This document shows positions 1 through 5,700 of a DNA stretch of 15,995 bases, piece after piece. Below the pieces are notes generated by a model, which was not told where the DNA came from, did not search any database, and saw only the letters and a list, made by a program, of their open reading frames with translations. This DNA comes from UBA4421 sp002470275 (GTDB lineage: Bacteria; Pseudomonadota; Gammaproteobacteria; Pseudomonadales; Azotimanducaceae). The first letter of the stretch is position 1; each line of letters starts with the position of its first letter. The stretch is from positions 1-15,995 of the forward strand of contig CAJXDR010000046.1 in assembly GCA_913052345.1 (NCBI GenBank), given 5' to 3'. The position numbers and the translations under genes were made by a program.

Positions 1-118
1 GAGTCGTAAACAGCCGTAAGAAGGCATCGCGATCGAGGTCGGATTCCGGGGCTGGCGCAGCCGCTTCGGCCCGTAAATCCGCTGCCGTCCGAATACCTGG
101 GATTGTCAATTCATTCAT
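1..118 (-). CDS. flgD: FlgD, hook assembly scaffold (N-terminal 39 residues, cut by window edge)
   Basis: FlgD caps the growing hook and is required for FlgE assembly. Only the N-terminus is present: it starts MNELTIPGIRT, and residues 29-39 (DRDAFLRLFTT) match the conserved FlgD segment that in other species reads roughly D-x-FLKLLxxQL. The ATG at 118 lies 9 bases after the flgC stop codon, with a GGGGC ribosome-binding sequence between them. The position directly after flgC is the usual one for flgD in the flgBCDE order. The rest lies beyond the left edge, so completeness cannot be judged. Confidence 0.85.
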   Translation of the reverse strand, partial: MNELTIPGIRTAADLRAEAAAPAPESDLDRDAFLRLFTT

Positions 119-127
119 CGTCTGCCC

Positions 128-553
128 CTACTTCTTGAGAAGATCGACGGTACGCATCATGAGCTGCTTGGCCGTATTCATGGCTTCCACGTTGCTCTCG
201 AAAGATCGCGCAGCAGCCGTCATCTCAACCAGTTCATTCATCGCGTTCACGTTGGAAGAAAAGACATAGCCTTCTTCATTGGCTTTTGGATGGTTTGGGT
301 CATAGGTAGCGGGATGGGTGCTGTCGTCCTCTACGATTCGGGTCACGCGTACGCCCCCGACTTCTTCTCCTCGACGCTTATTCACCTCGCCGCTCAACAC
401 TGTTTCAAAGATAGGGCGCTTGGCTTTGTAGGCACTTTCCGAGCTGTCGCTATACACCTCGGCGTTCGCGATATTGGAAACCGCGAGGTTCATGCGAACC
501 ACCTGGGCGTCCATGGCGCCACCCGAAATTCCAAAAATTCGATCCATACTCAT
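128..553 (-). CDS. flgC: FlgC, proximal rod protein
   Basis: FlgC is a structural subunit of the periplasmic rod. The protein has 141 residues, normal for the family. Its N-terminal helix (residues 1-31, MSMDRIFGISGGAM to SNIANAE) carries the rod/hook family signature, with the conserved SNIANA. The C-terminal helix (residues 101-141, from about VNAMNELVEM) shows the matching family pattern. GGAG lies about 8 bases before the ATG at 553; an alternative ATG at 547 has no better site. The gene follows the flagellin gene by 34 bases and precedes flgD by 9, so it should be part of the flgB operon. The oddity is the flagellin gene between flgB and flgC, which are normally adjacent. Confidence 0.95.
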   Translation of the reverse strand: MSMDRIFGISGGAMDAQVVRMNLAVSNIANAEVYSDSSESAYKAKRPIFETVLSGEVNKRRGEEVGGVRVTRIVEDDSTHPATYDPNHPKANEEGYVFSSNVNAMNELVEMTAAARSFESNVEAMNTAKQLMMRTVDLLKK

Positions 554-587
554 ATCGTTACTCCGTTGGGTTCAGACTTAGGCTTGA

Positions 588-2708
588 CTAGCCTCTCAAC
601 AAGTCCAACACCAGCTGTGTCATTTGGTTTGCTTGGCCCAGCATTGAGGTTCCCGCTTGCTGCAGCACCTGGTTTTTCGCTAATCGAGCCGACTCTAGGG
701 CGAAATCAGCATCCTCAAGACGTGACCGAGAGTCCGCTGTCTTCTCTGCAACGTTCATGAGGTTGGAAATCGTATGATCCATTCGGTTTTCAATGGCACC
801 CAGATCGGCGCGCATTTGCGCAATCTTGTCCAGAGCAGCATCGACCACAGAAATGGCGTCGCTCGCACCCGCCTCTGTGCTGATCTTGACTTGCGTTAAA
901 TCGACCAGAGAGGCGGTTTGCGAGCCGGATACAAAGTAACCAAGTGAGTCACCTGCAACGCCGACCGTTAGAGTTCCTTCGTCATTTACAGCCGCATCCG
1001 CAGTCAGCACCGGTTGATCAGCTGTTCTTATCGGGCCGGGCTCTTTGGCGGTAAAGGTAAAACCGGTTGAGCCGTTTGCCGCAATCTCATACTTGAAATC
1101 CGAATACCCAGAAGCGGCCTGAAAAGCCGTTACTAATTCTGCGGTTGTTGGTGTACCCGCACCCTGAGTAATACTTAGCGTGGTGACACCATCGCTTAGC
1201 GTATGCGTAGCGCTGGCATAGTTTGATAATGTCCCGTGTGTTTGAGTGAACGTAGCATTGGTAGCGCCAGCCTGTTCAACCGAAAAAGAGTGTGAAGAGA
1301 CAAACTTTAGGGTGCCTGTTATGCGTGTCGAATCTGCTGCTGCACCAGCCGTGCCGGCCGTTAACGCGCCTTCATCAGTGACAGCAGAGGCTGCAGTAAG
1401 CACTGGCTGCTCGGCGGTTTGAATAACGCCCGGCTCTCTCGCCGTAAAGGTAAAACCGGTCGTGCTGTTGGCGGACACGTCGAATTTAAAGGTGTCATAG
1501 CCCGTGGCAGAGCGAAATGCTGATACCAAGTCTGCGGTCGTAGGCGTGCTTGCGCCGACAGTAATAGAAAGTGTCGTAGTACCGTCAGTCAGTGTATGGG
1601 TCTCGTTCGCATAGTTAGCCAAAGTGCCATGCGTCTGAGTGAATGTTGCCTCCGTATTAGTGGCAGTAGCGCCTTCGCCAATTCGTACAGGCTGGCCAAT
1701 TACGTTGGTCACTGCACCATCTTCACCTAGCTTCTCGACCACTAAGTCAACAAACTCGGTGCCAACCTTGGTGTTTTCAATGGTAATGTCGTCACCATCG
1801 GCATCGAATAGCACAACCTTGTTATTATCGACTTTAGCCGTAACACCAGATGCACCTGAAATTCGGTTGATCGCCTCGACAGCATCTCCCACATCGGTGC
1901 TGGAAATAATGAAGTTGCCCGTCTGAAAGCCGTTAATCTTAAGATTGTACGTCCGAGCAGTGGGATCACCCGATGATAGTGCTGCGTATGTTTTTGCGTA
2001 AGCTTTAACACCCGTCTCAGCTGTCAGTAGGTTGGCCTTTGTGGCCACCTCTTTAGCTGTATCTTGGCTAGAGGATTCAATAGTTTTGGTCCCCAAATAG
2101 CCAAAAATTTCGATATCTTCGTCTGAAGTCACACCATTCGCCGATGGAGCAGCAGCAGCTGTCTCCGGGTTTACGCCGTTACCAATCAGGGTATGGGCGC
2201 CAATTTGATTTGCGGCAACCGAGTCCACGGAAAAGGTAATATGCTCCCCTTCCTCGATACCCACCTGAAGCTGTTTGTTTATGAAGGTTCCGTCCAAGAT
2301 CAGCGTTCCGTTGTAACGCGTATTGGCCGACACCCGAGTAATTTCCTGGATAAGGAGGTTCACCTCATCCTGCAGATAGGTTCTGTCGGCAGCGCTGTTG
2401 GTGCCGTTAGCCGCCTGGATCGACAGCTCACGAATGCGCTGAAGCATATCGGAGACTTCCTCTAAGGCACCCTCAATCGATTTGGTCATCGCAATGCCGT
2501 CGTTCGAGTTTTTAATCGCCATATTTAGACCCTGGATTTGAGCGGTCATGCGCTGGGTCATTGCTAACCCGGCTGCATCATCTGACGCGCTGTTTATCTT
2601 GGATCCGGTAGAGAGGCGCTCCATCGCTGTTTCGAGCTCGTTTTTCGATCCTGCGATAGCTCGCTGAGCCGTAAGCGATGAAACGTTAGTGTTGATTACG
2701 AGAGACAT
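588..2708 (-). CDS. fliC: Flagellin, filament subunit, large form with duplicated variable domain
   Basis: This is the flagellar filament protein. Residues 1-165 form the conserved D0/D1 N-terminus (MSLVINTNVSSLTAQR, then SAADRTYLQDEVNLLIQEI and RYNGTLILDG). Residues 615-706 form the C-terminal D1/D0 helix (SRSRLEDADFALESARLAKN, then LGQANQMTQLVLDLLRG). At 706 residues it is larger than common flagellins of roughly 270-500; the extra length is in the surface-exposed middle, where a module of about 102 residues occurs twice (354-455 and 485-586), separated by TGTLKFVSSHSFSVEQ. The ribosome-binding site AAGAGGTAGG is strong. The gene lies 24 bases after flgB and 34 before flgC, an unusual site for a flagellin. 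A weak sigma-28-like sequence overlaps the flgB end; otherwise expression should come from the sigma-54 promoter of flgB. I cannot tell whether other flagellin genes exist. Confidence 0.96.
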   Translation of the reverse strand: MSLVINTNVSSLTAQRAIAGSKNELETAMERLSTGSKINSASDDAAGLAMTQRMTAQIQGLNMAIKNSNDGIAMTKSIEGALEEVSDMLQRIRELSIQAANGTNSAADRTYLQDEVNLLIQEITRVSANTRYNGTLILDGTFINKQLQVGIEEGEHITFSVDSVAANQIGAHTLIGNGVNPETAAAAPSANGVTSDEDIEIFGYLGTKTIESSSQDTAKEVATKANLLTAETGVKAYAKTYAALSSGDPTARTYNLKINGFQTGNFIISSTDVGDAVEAINRISGASGVTAKVDNNKVVLFDADGDDITIENTKVGTEFVDLVVEKLGEDGAVTNVIGQPVRIGEGATATNTEATFTQTHGTLANYANETHTLTDGTTTLSITVGASTPTTADLVSAFRSATGYDTFKFDVSANSTTGFTFTAREPGVIQTAEQPVLTAASAVTDEGALTAGTAGAAADSTRITGTLKFVSSHSFSVEQAGATNATFTQTHGTLSNYASATHTLSDGVTTLSITQGAGTPTTAELVTAFQAASGYSDFKYEIAANGSTGFTFTAKEPGPIRTADQPVLTADAAVNDEGTLTVGVAGDSLGYFVSGSQTASLVDLTQVKISTEAGASDAISVVDAALDKIAQMRADLGAIENRMDHTISNLMNVAEKTADSRSRLEDADFALESARLAKNQVLQQAGTSMLGQANQMTQLVLDLLRG
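951..1256 (-). repeat. Flagellin variable-domain repeat, copy 2
   Basis: Codes for flagellin residues 485-586, beginning ATFTQTHGTLSNYASATHTL and ending DEGTLTVGVAG. It matches copy 1 over its whole length (shared ATFTQTHGTL, HTL-DG-TTLSIT, GTPTTAELV, GFTFTA-EPG and QPVLTA). The DNA has diverged at many third positions, so the duplication is not recent. Confidence 0.9.
1344..1649 (-). repeat. Flagellin variable-domain repeat, copy 1
   Basis: Codes for flagellin residues 354-455, beginning ATFTQTHGTLANYANETHTL and ending DEGALTAGTAG. It is offset by 131 residues (393 bases) from copy 2. The spacing keeps frame, and each unit is rich in Thr, Ser and Ala, as expected of an exposed beta-rich filament domain. 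Confidence 0.9.
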
Positions 2709-2732
2709 TGTTAACCTACCTCTTAAGTTAGT

Positions 2733-2758
2733 TTATTCGCCGCGAAGCGCTCTTTTGA
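2733..2758 (-). promoter_or_regulatory. Weak sigma-28-like promoter candidate for the flagellin gene
   Basis: On the minus strand TCAAA (2758-2754) is followed after 13 bases by GCGAATAA (2740-2733), which matches six of eight positions of the sigma-28 -10 consensus GCCGATAA. The spacing is one base shorter than the usual 14 and the -35 lacks the final G. It overlaps the flgB stop codon and would start transcription about 20 bases before the flagellin ATG. It is much poorer than the flgM and flgP promoters in this window, so it may be chance. Confidence 0.3.
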
Positions 2759-3113
2759 CGCCACTGATTCTGTTTTCGAGGAACTGCAGCGTTGCTGAAT
2801 AGCGCGCTGATTCCTTACCAAATTCCGCCTGCTGAAAATTCAGCTCCACTGTATTTCCGTCTGCTGCGGGATTATTCGGGACGCGAAAAACCAGTCCGTT
2901 TCTGCTACTGGGACCGTGGTCCATGTGCAGAGAGTGAGTGCGTCGCGCCGACATCGTTTGTTCCTTGCCAAACAATTGCTTGAAATCGAGGTCCTTAGCC
3001 TTGTAGTTAGGGGTATCCGCATTGGCAATGTTCTCGCCCAGCAGTCCCATCCGTCGCTGACGGGCGTTCACCGCTGTTTCATGGATTCCAAAAATGTTAT
3101 CTAGCATCTTCAT
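2733..3113 (-). CDS. flgB: FlgB, proximal rod protein
   Basis: FlgB is a rod subunit at the base of the axial structure. The protein has 126 residues. The N-terminal rod-family helix reads DNIFGIHETAVNARQRR, then GENIANADTPNYKAKDLDF, where NIANADTPNYKA is the family signature. The C-terminal helix covers residues 95-126. ATGs at 3113 and 3107 are both possible and neither has a strong ribosome-binding site. It is the first gene after the perfect sigma-54 promoter at 3225-3240, about 100 bases after its predicted transcription start. The next gene is a flagellin rather than flgC. Confidence 0.95.
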   Translation of the reverse strand: MKMLDNIFGIHETAVNARQRRMGLLGENIANADTPNYKAKDLDFKQLFGKEQTMSARRTHSLHMDHGPSSRNGLVFRVPNNPAADGNTVELNFQQAEFGKESARYSATLQFLENRISGVKRALRGE

Positions 3114-3187
3114 CTAACTGTTCTTTATCGCTCGCTAAAAAAATCTTTTTCTTACTCAAGTTATTCAAATCACATCCGATTGCATGA

Positions 3188-3203
3188 GTAGGAAAACTCC
3201 TAC
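3188..3203 (-). promoter_or_regulatory. Dyad in the 5' leader of the flgB transcript
   Basis: GTAGGA, AAAC, TCCTAC forms a perfect 6-bp stem with a 4-base loop. After one mismatch it extends by three more pairs (ATG at 3184-3186 with CAT at 3205-3207). It begins about 10 bases downstream of the predicted sigma-54 start near 3214. It could be an RNA hairpin or a binding site. Activators of this class (FlrC in Vibrio cholerae) can bind downstream of the start, but I cannot assign this dyad to a protein. Confidence 0.5.
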
Positions 3204-3224
3204 GCATTGCCACAACCGCTGATA

Positions 3225-3240
3225 AGCAAGGGCCGTGCCA
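3225..3240 (-). promoter_or_regulatory. Sigma-54 promoter for the flgB-flagellin-flgCD operon
   Basis: The minus strand reads TGGCACG, GCCC, TTGCT from 3240 to 3225, a perfect match to the -24/-12 consensus TGGCACG-N4-TTGCW. Transcription should begin near 3214, about 100 bases before flgB. It requires RpoN and an enhancer-binding activator of the FleQ/FlrC type, neither of which is encoded in this window. Confidence 0.9.
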
Positions 3241-3250
3241 AGTCCCGAAA

Positions 3251-3362
3251 TTGCCGGAAAAGGCGTGTTTTCCCGTGTTTTTCGGTCAAAATCGGCGGGA
3301 GATGCCGGTAGGCGGCAAAATATTGGCGGCGCAGGCTGTCCGCTTTTCAACATCGTTTGCCG
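3251..3362. promoter_or_regulatory. Cluster of TTGCCG/CGGCAA motifs, possible enhancer
   Basis: TTGCCG occurs at 3251-3256 and 3357-3362, and its complement CGGCAA at 3313-3318, all between the two divergent sigma-54 promoters. A short direct repeat GTGTTTT (3265-3271 and 3275-3281) lies in the same stretch. The position suits binding sites for a sigma-54 activator serving both promoters. Assignment to a specific regulator is a guess. Confidence 0.35.
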
Positions 3363-3491
3363 GGTGTCAGGATTACGTCAGACGGGTAAGCGGGGCTTTT
3401 TCCACAGGCGCGAGCGCGAACAAAACAGAAACCATCGGTTTGACAGGGGTTTGGCGGTAATAGAAGGAAGCTGTCAGGGTCCCGTTGAAGC

Positions 3492-3507
3492 TGGCACTTA
3501 GATTGCA
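3492..3507 (+). promoter_or_regulatory. Sigma-54 promoter for flgA
   Basis: The sequence reads TGGCACT, TAGA, TTGCA, differing from the consensus only at the seventh base. Transcription should begin near 3518. This falls right at the upstream in-frame ATG (3519), which would leave that ATG without a leader, and so favours the downstream flgA start at 3639. Confidence 0.85.
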
Positions 3508-3610
3508 TCTCCCTTGGCATGCAGCATATATCTCGACACTCCGTTTACGTTGGCTCCGTTCCCAACAGACCAGGTCACGCCCGAAGCAGCCTTTCTTCCG
3601 GATTCGCCAG

Positions 3611-3622
3611 CCCAGGCCTGGG
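3611..3622. repeat. 12-base perfect palindrome in the flgA leader
   Basis: CCCAGGCCTGGG reads the same on both strands and lies 16 bases before the GTG chosen for flgA. It might be a protein-binding site or a small hairpin near the ribosome-binding region. No family assignment is possible. Confidence 0.35.
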
Positions 3623-3638
3623 ACGCCACGCCGGACAT

Positions 3639-4562
3639 GTGAAATTCATGATCTGGGCTGTCTTGCTCGCATTCCTAACGCCCCAGGGGATTGGCGACAC
3701 CAGCGGCATCGCGACGAATGAGGCCCTTGAGCCTAAGGCTCAACTGTCGGCGGAACTAACGGCCTGGATGGCGCTGAAATTTCCCGCAGGTCAATATACC
3801 TTTCTGTTGGGGGATCAGCGGCTAGCCATCCCCGCTTGCGCAGGATTTGCTTTTAGCAGCACGTCATCCGCAAACGCACAGAGCATATTGGTAGAAGCGC
3901 GGTGCAGTGACCCGGCCTGGTCGAGGCTGATTCGTGGCCGAAGCGAGCAAGGCGCAGCGGCACCCGCGCTAGAACAAACAACGGTTTGGACGGTCGACGA
4001 GAATGTACCCAAGGGCCGAAGGATTACGCCGGGCATAGTGCGCCAAGTACAAATGAGTAAGAGAGGCGTGCCGCAGAACGCGCTCAAGGGCGGATTCATG
4101 GAGCGGCCTGTCTTTGCCCGCCGACCATTGAGAGCCGGTAACGTGCTCACCCAGCTGGACATTGCCAACCTACAAAAGGTTCTGGTTCTAAGAACGGCAT
4201 TGCCAGCCCGAAGTCCGATTGACGCAAACAGTATTCAGGTCGCCTATCGGGCGGTGGATGTGCCTCGAGACGCCGTTAAATCCAAGTCAGGGCTTAATAT
4301 GTTCGCCACTAGCCGTGCCCTACACCCTGGCGATATTTTGCGGCGCCGGGATATGACGAAGGCAAAACTCATTAAGCGGGGCCAGAACGTCTCCGTCGTC
4401 TCGGCGGGAGACCATTTTTCGATTCAATCAGAGCTGATTGCCCTGCAGGATGGGTATCTGGGTCAACAGATACGCCTGGCTAACCCGGACAGTCAGCGCC
4501 GGGTATCTGCGGTGGTGACGGGGCCCAGCACGGCTCGGACCATTGGCTCGTCCGATGGCTGA
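3639..4562 (+). CDS. flgA: FlgA, flagellar P-ring assembly chaperone, with duplicated SAF-like module
   Basis: FlgA is a periplasmic chaperone for P-ring protein FlgI. From the GTG at 3639 the protein has 307 residues and begins with a signal peptide (KFMIWAVLLAFLTPQGIGD). The frame is open back to an ATG at 3519, but that start coincides with the predicted sigma-54 transcript start and would bury the signal peptide 40 residues in; ATG 3648 is a second possibility. The FlgA C-terminal domain is clear at 245-295 (RGQNVSVVSAG, LIALQDGYLGQQIRLANPDS, VSAVVTG). Residues about 124-180 and 188-247 align with each other (VPQNALK with VPRDAVK; ARRPLRAGNVLTQLDI with TSRALHPGDILRRRDM), so the SAF-like region appears duplicated. 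This explains a length well above the 220 or so residues of enterobacterial FlgA. flgM follows after 129 bases. Confidence 0.9.
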   Translation: MKFMIWAVLLAFLTPQGIGDTSGIATNEALEPKAQLSAELTAWMALKFPAGQYTFLLGDQRLAIPACAGFAFSSTSSANAQSILVEARCSDPAWSRLIRGRSEQGAAAPALEQTTVWTVDENVPKGRRITPGIVRQVQMSKRGVPQNALKGGFMERPVFARRPLRAGNVLTQLDIANLQKVLVLRTALPARSPIDANSIQVAYRAVDVPRDAVKSKSGLNMFATSRALHPGDILRRRDMTKAKLIKRGQNVSVVSAGDHFSIQSELIALQDGYLGQQIRLANPDSQRRVSAVVTGPSTARTIGSSDG

Positions 4563-4598
4563 GCGTTATTTTCGAGATAGAAGGTAGCAAATAAACGC
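4563..4598 (+). repeat. Imperfect inverted repeat after flgA
   Basis: GCGTTATTT (4563-4571) pairs with AAATAAACGC (4589-4598) with one bulged base and a 17-base loop. It starts directly after the flgA stop codon. There is no run of T after it, so a classical terminator is unlikely; a weak transcript end or 3' stabiliser is possible. Confidence 0.3.
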
Positions 4599-4628
4599 TA
4601 AACCGTTGATATATTTGTGAACTATCAC

Positions 4629-4655
4629 TAAAGTTCTGCAACTTATGTCCGACTG
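4629..4655 (+). promoter_or_regulatory. Sigma-28 (FliA) promoter for flgM
   Basis: TAAAGTTC (4629-4636), 11 bases, then TCCGACTG (4648-4655). The -35 matches seven of eight consensus bases (TAAAGTTT) at the correct spacing; the -10 keeps the CCGA core of GCCGATAA. The start would be near 4662, some 30 bases before flgM. A FliA-dependent flgM promoter is known in Salmonella and Escherichia coli and gives FliA-driven production of its own inhibitor. Confidence 0.8.
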
Positions 4656-4691
4656 GTTCATCAGAAGGATAAAACCATCTAAGGGTGCGAC

Positions 4692-4979
4692 ATGGTAGAC
4701 AGCATTAACAGTACAACAGGCTCAGGGACAACCAATCGAGCAAATCGAGGGGCCGTCTCTGCAGAAGAAGCCAGCGATACCGCCGTTGCGGGTGCTGCCG
4801 CCAGGGAAGCGTCCGCCAGCGTTGAAGTTCGCCTGAGCGAAGAAATTCGCTCGAGTGAGAACGCTTCATTCGATGAAGCCAAGGTCCGCGAGATGCGACA
4901 AGCCATCGAGTCGGGCACTTTCCCACTGGATTCACGACGAATCGCCGAGAACTTTGCTGAACTTGAGCGCCTAATCTAA
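4692..4979 (+). CDS. flgM: FlgM, anti-sigma-28 factor
   Basis: FlgM binds FliA in the cytoplasm and is exported once the hook is finished, which releases sigma-28. The 95-residue length is typical. The first 40 residues are low in complexity (Ser, Thr, Gly, Ala), fitting the disordered export end. Residues 60-95 carry the FlgM signature (FDEAKVREMRQAIESGTFPL, then DSRRIAENFAELERL), the sigma-binding helices. AAGGGTG lies 6 bases before the ATG. A sigma-28 promoter precedes it and flgN follows after 10 bases. Its target FliA is encoded at 14300-15001. Confidence 0.93.
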   Translation: MVDSINSTTGSGTTNRANRGAVSAEEASDTAVAGAAAREASASVEVRLSEEIRSSENASFDEAKVREMRQAIESGTFPLDSRRIAENFAELERLI

Positions 4980-4989
4980 AGACCCGTCA

Positions 4990-5382
4990 ATGCCTGACAC
5001 CGCGGTCATCAACGGCATTCTAGAGACCTGCGGCCGTCTTAAGACAACCCTCGAAGAAGAATTCATTGCTCTGTCTGAAAAGAATCTGGAACACCTGGAG
5101 TCTGTTCAGGTCAGAAAGGTAGACCTCCTCGCGGCCCTTGAGCAGCGTTGGACGGCTGCCTCGACCAATGAAAATTCTAACGACATCGACCTTCGTGACC
5201 CGCTCTGGGACGAAGCCCGGGCCCTAGTCAATGAATGCAAAGAAGCGCATATCCGCAATGATTTGTTGCTGAAGAGACAACTTGAGGTCGTTAGAACTGT
5301 CCTGAACTCTCTAACCCAGCGCTCTACGGAATCCCAGAGCGACCTGTATGACAAGATGGGCAGAATTCGCCGCAAGCGCTAA
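4990..5382 (+). CDS. flgN: FlgN, export chaperone for hook-filament junction proteins
   Basis: FlgN is a cytoplasmic chaperone that carries FlgK and FlgL to the export apparatus. The 130-residue protein is predicted helical throughout. It has heptad-like segments at 10-55 and 75-115, and LYDKMGR (119-125) corresponds to the conserved Y-D-x-x-G-R near the C-terminus of the FlgN family. The position right after flgM is the usual flgMN arrangement. The ribosome-binding site is weak, so coupling with flgM is likely. Its stop codon overlaps by 4 bases the end of the convergent FlhB-like gene, leaving no room for a terminator between the two operons. Confidence 0.88.
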   Translation: MPDTAVINGILETCGRLKTTLEEEFIALSEKNLEHLESVQVRKVDLLAALEQRWTAASTNENSNDIDLRDPLWDEARALVNECKEAHIRNDLLLKRQLEVVRTVLNSLTQRSTESQSDLYDKMGRIRRKR

Positions 5383-5687
5383 AGGTCTGCCCCGCGCTCG
5401 GTGATCACCTGAGGTATCTCTCCCTTGACCCAATACGCCCATGACAGGACCGTGGCCACGGCGACGTAGACATCCTCCGGAATCTCTTCGTTGAGCTGTA
5501 GATAAGATAGGGTTTCTGCCAACACCGGATCCTCCGCCACATGAACACCATGACGCTTGGCGGTAGCGATGATTTCTTCAGCGAATGCCCCTCTGCCCTT
5601 AGCCGTGACGATGGGCGCCCGGACCTGCTCATAAAGCAGCGCAACGGCCTTTTTCTCACCCACGTCGGCGCTTTGCCCCCGTGACAT
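5379..5687 (-). CDS. Stand-alone FlhB cytoplasmic-domain-like protein (YlqH/FlhX type)
   Basis: The protein has 102 residues resembling only the C-terminal cytoplasmic domain of FlhB/YscU, the switch protein of type III export. Residues 12-88 follow the FlhB pattern (KKAVALLYE, APIVTAKG, HGVHVAEDPVLAETL, EIPEDVYVAVATVLSWAYW). It has no membrane part, and where FlhB has the self-cleaving NPTH it reads GEKK, so it looks like a counterpart of the post-cleavage fragment. The start at 5687 has an excellent AGGAGG 6 bases upstream; the earlier in-frame ATG at 5708 lacks one and overlaps the preceding stop codon. It directly follows the FliK-like gene. Such FliK-like/FlhB-like pairs occur in other bacteria (ylqG/ylqH in Bacillus, as I recall). 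The exact role is unknown. Confidence 0.85.
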   Translation of the reverse strand: MSRGQSADVGEKKAVALLYEQVRAPIVTAKGRGAFAEEIIATAKRHGVHVAEDPVLAETLSYLQLNEEIPEDVYVAVATVLSWAYWVKGEIPQVITERGADL

Positions 5688-5700
5688 GGGCCCCTCCTGA

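Larger units (their letters stand above)
3114..3638. promoter_or_regulatory. Divergent regulatory region between flgB and flgA
   Basis: No gene is supported in these 525 bases; short open frames here have no ribosome-binding sites or family resemblance. The region holds sigma-54 promoters in both directions (3225-3240 minus, 3492-3507 plus), repeated TTGCCG/CGGCAA motifs between them, a dyad in the flgB leader and a 12-base palindrome in the flgA leader. Each is listed separately. Confidence 0.8.

Noticed and set aside
580..594. AGGCT/AGCCT hairpin at the flagellin stop codon
   Set aside because: Only 5 bp, includes the stop codon and has no T-run; too weak to call a terminator.
290..760. 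Plus-strand open frame opposite flgC and the flagellin end
   Set aside because: Both opposite-strand genes are certain, the frame spans their junction and its product is low in complexity with no family resemblance; it is a shadow frame.
3235..3501. Open frame in the flgB-flgA intergenic region
   Set aside because: It overlaps the sigma-54 promoters and repeated motifs, lacks a ribosome-binding site and resembles no known protein.
4617..4628. GTGA-ACTA-TCAC inverted repeat next to the flgM -35
   Set aside because: Arms of 4 bases are expected often by chance; no support as an operator.
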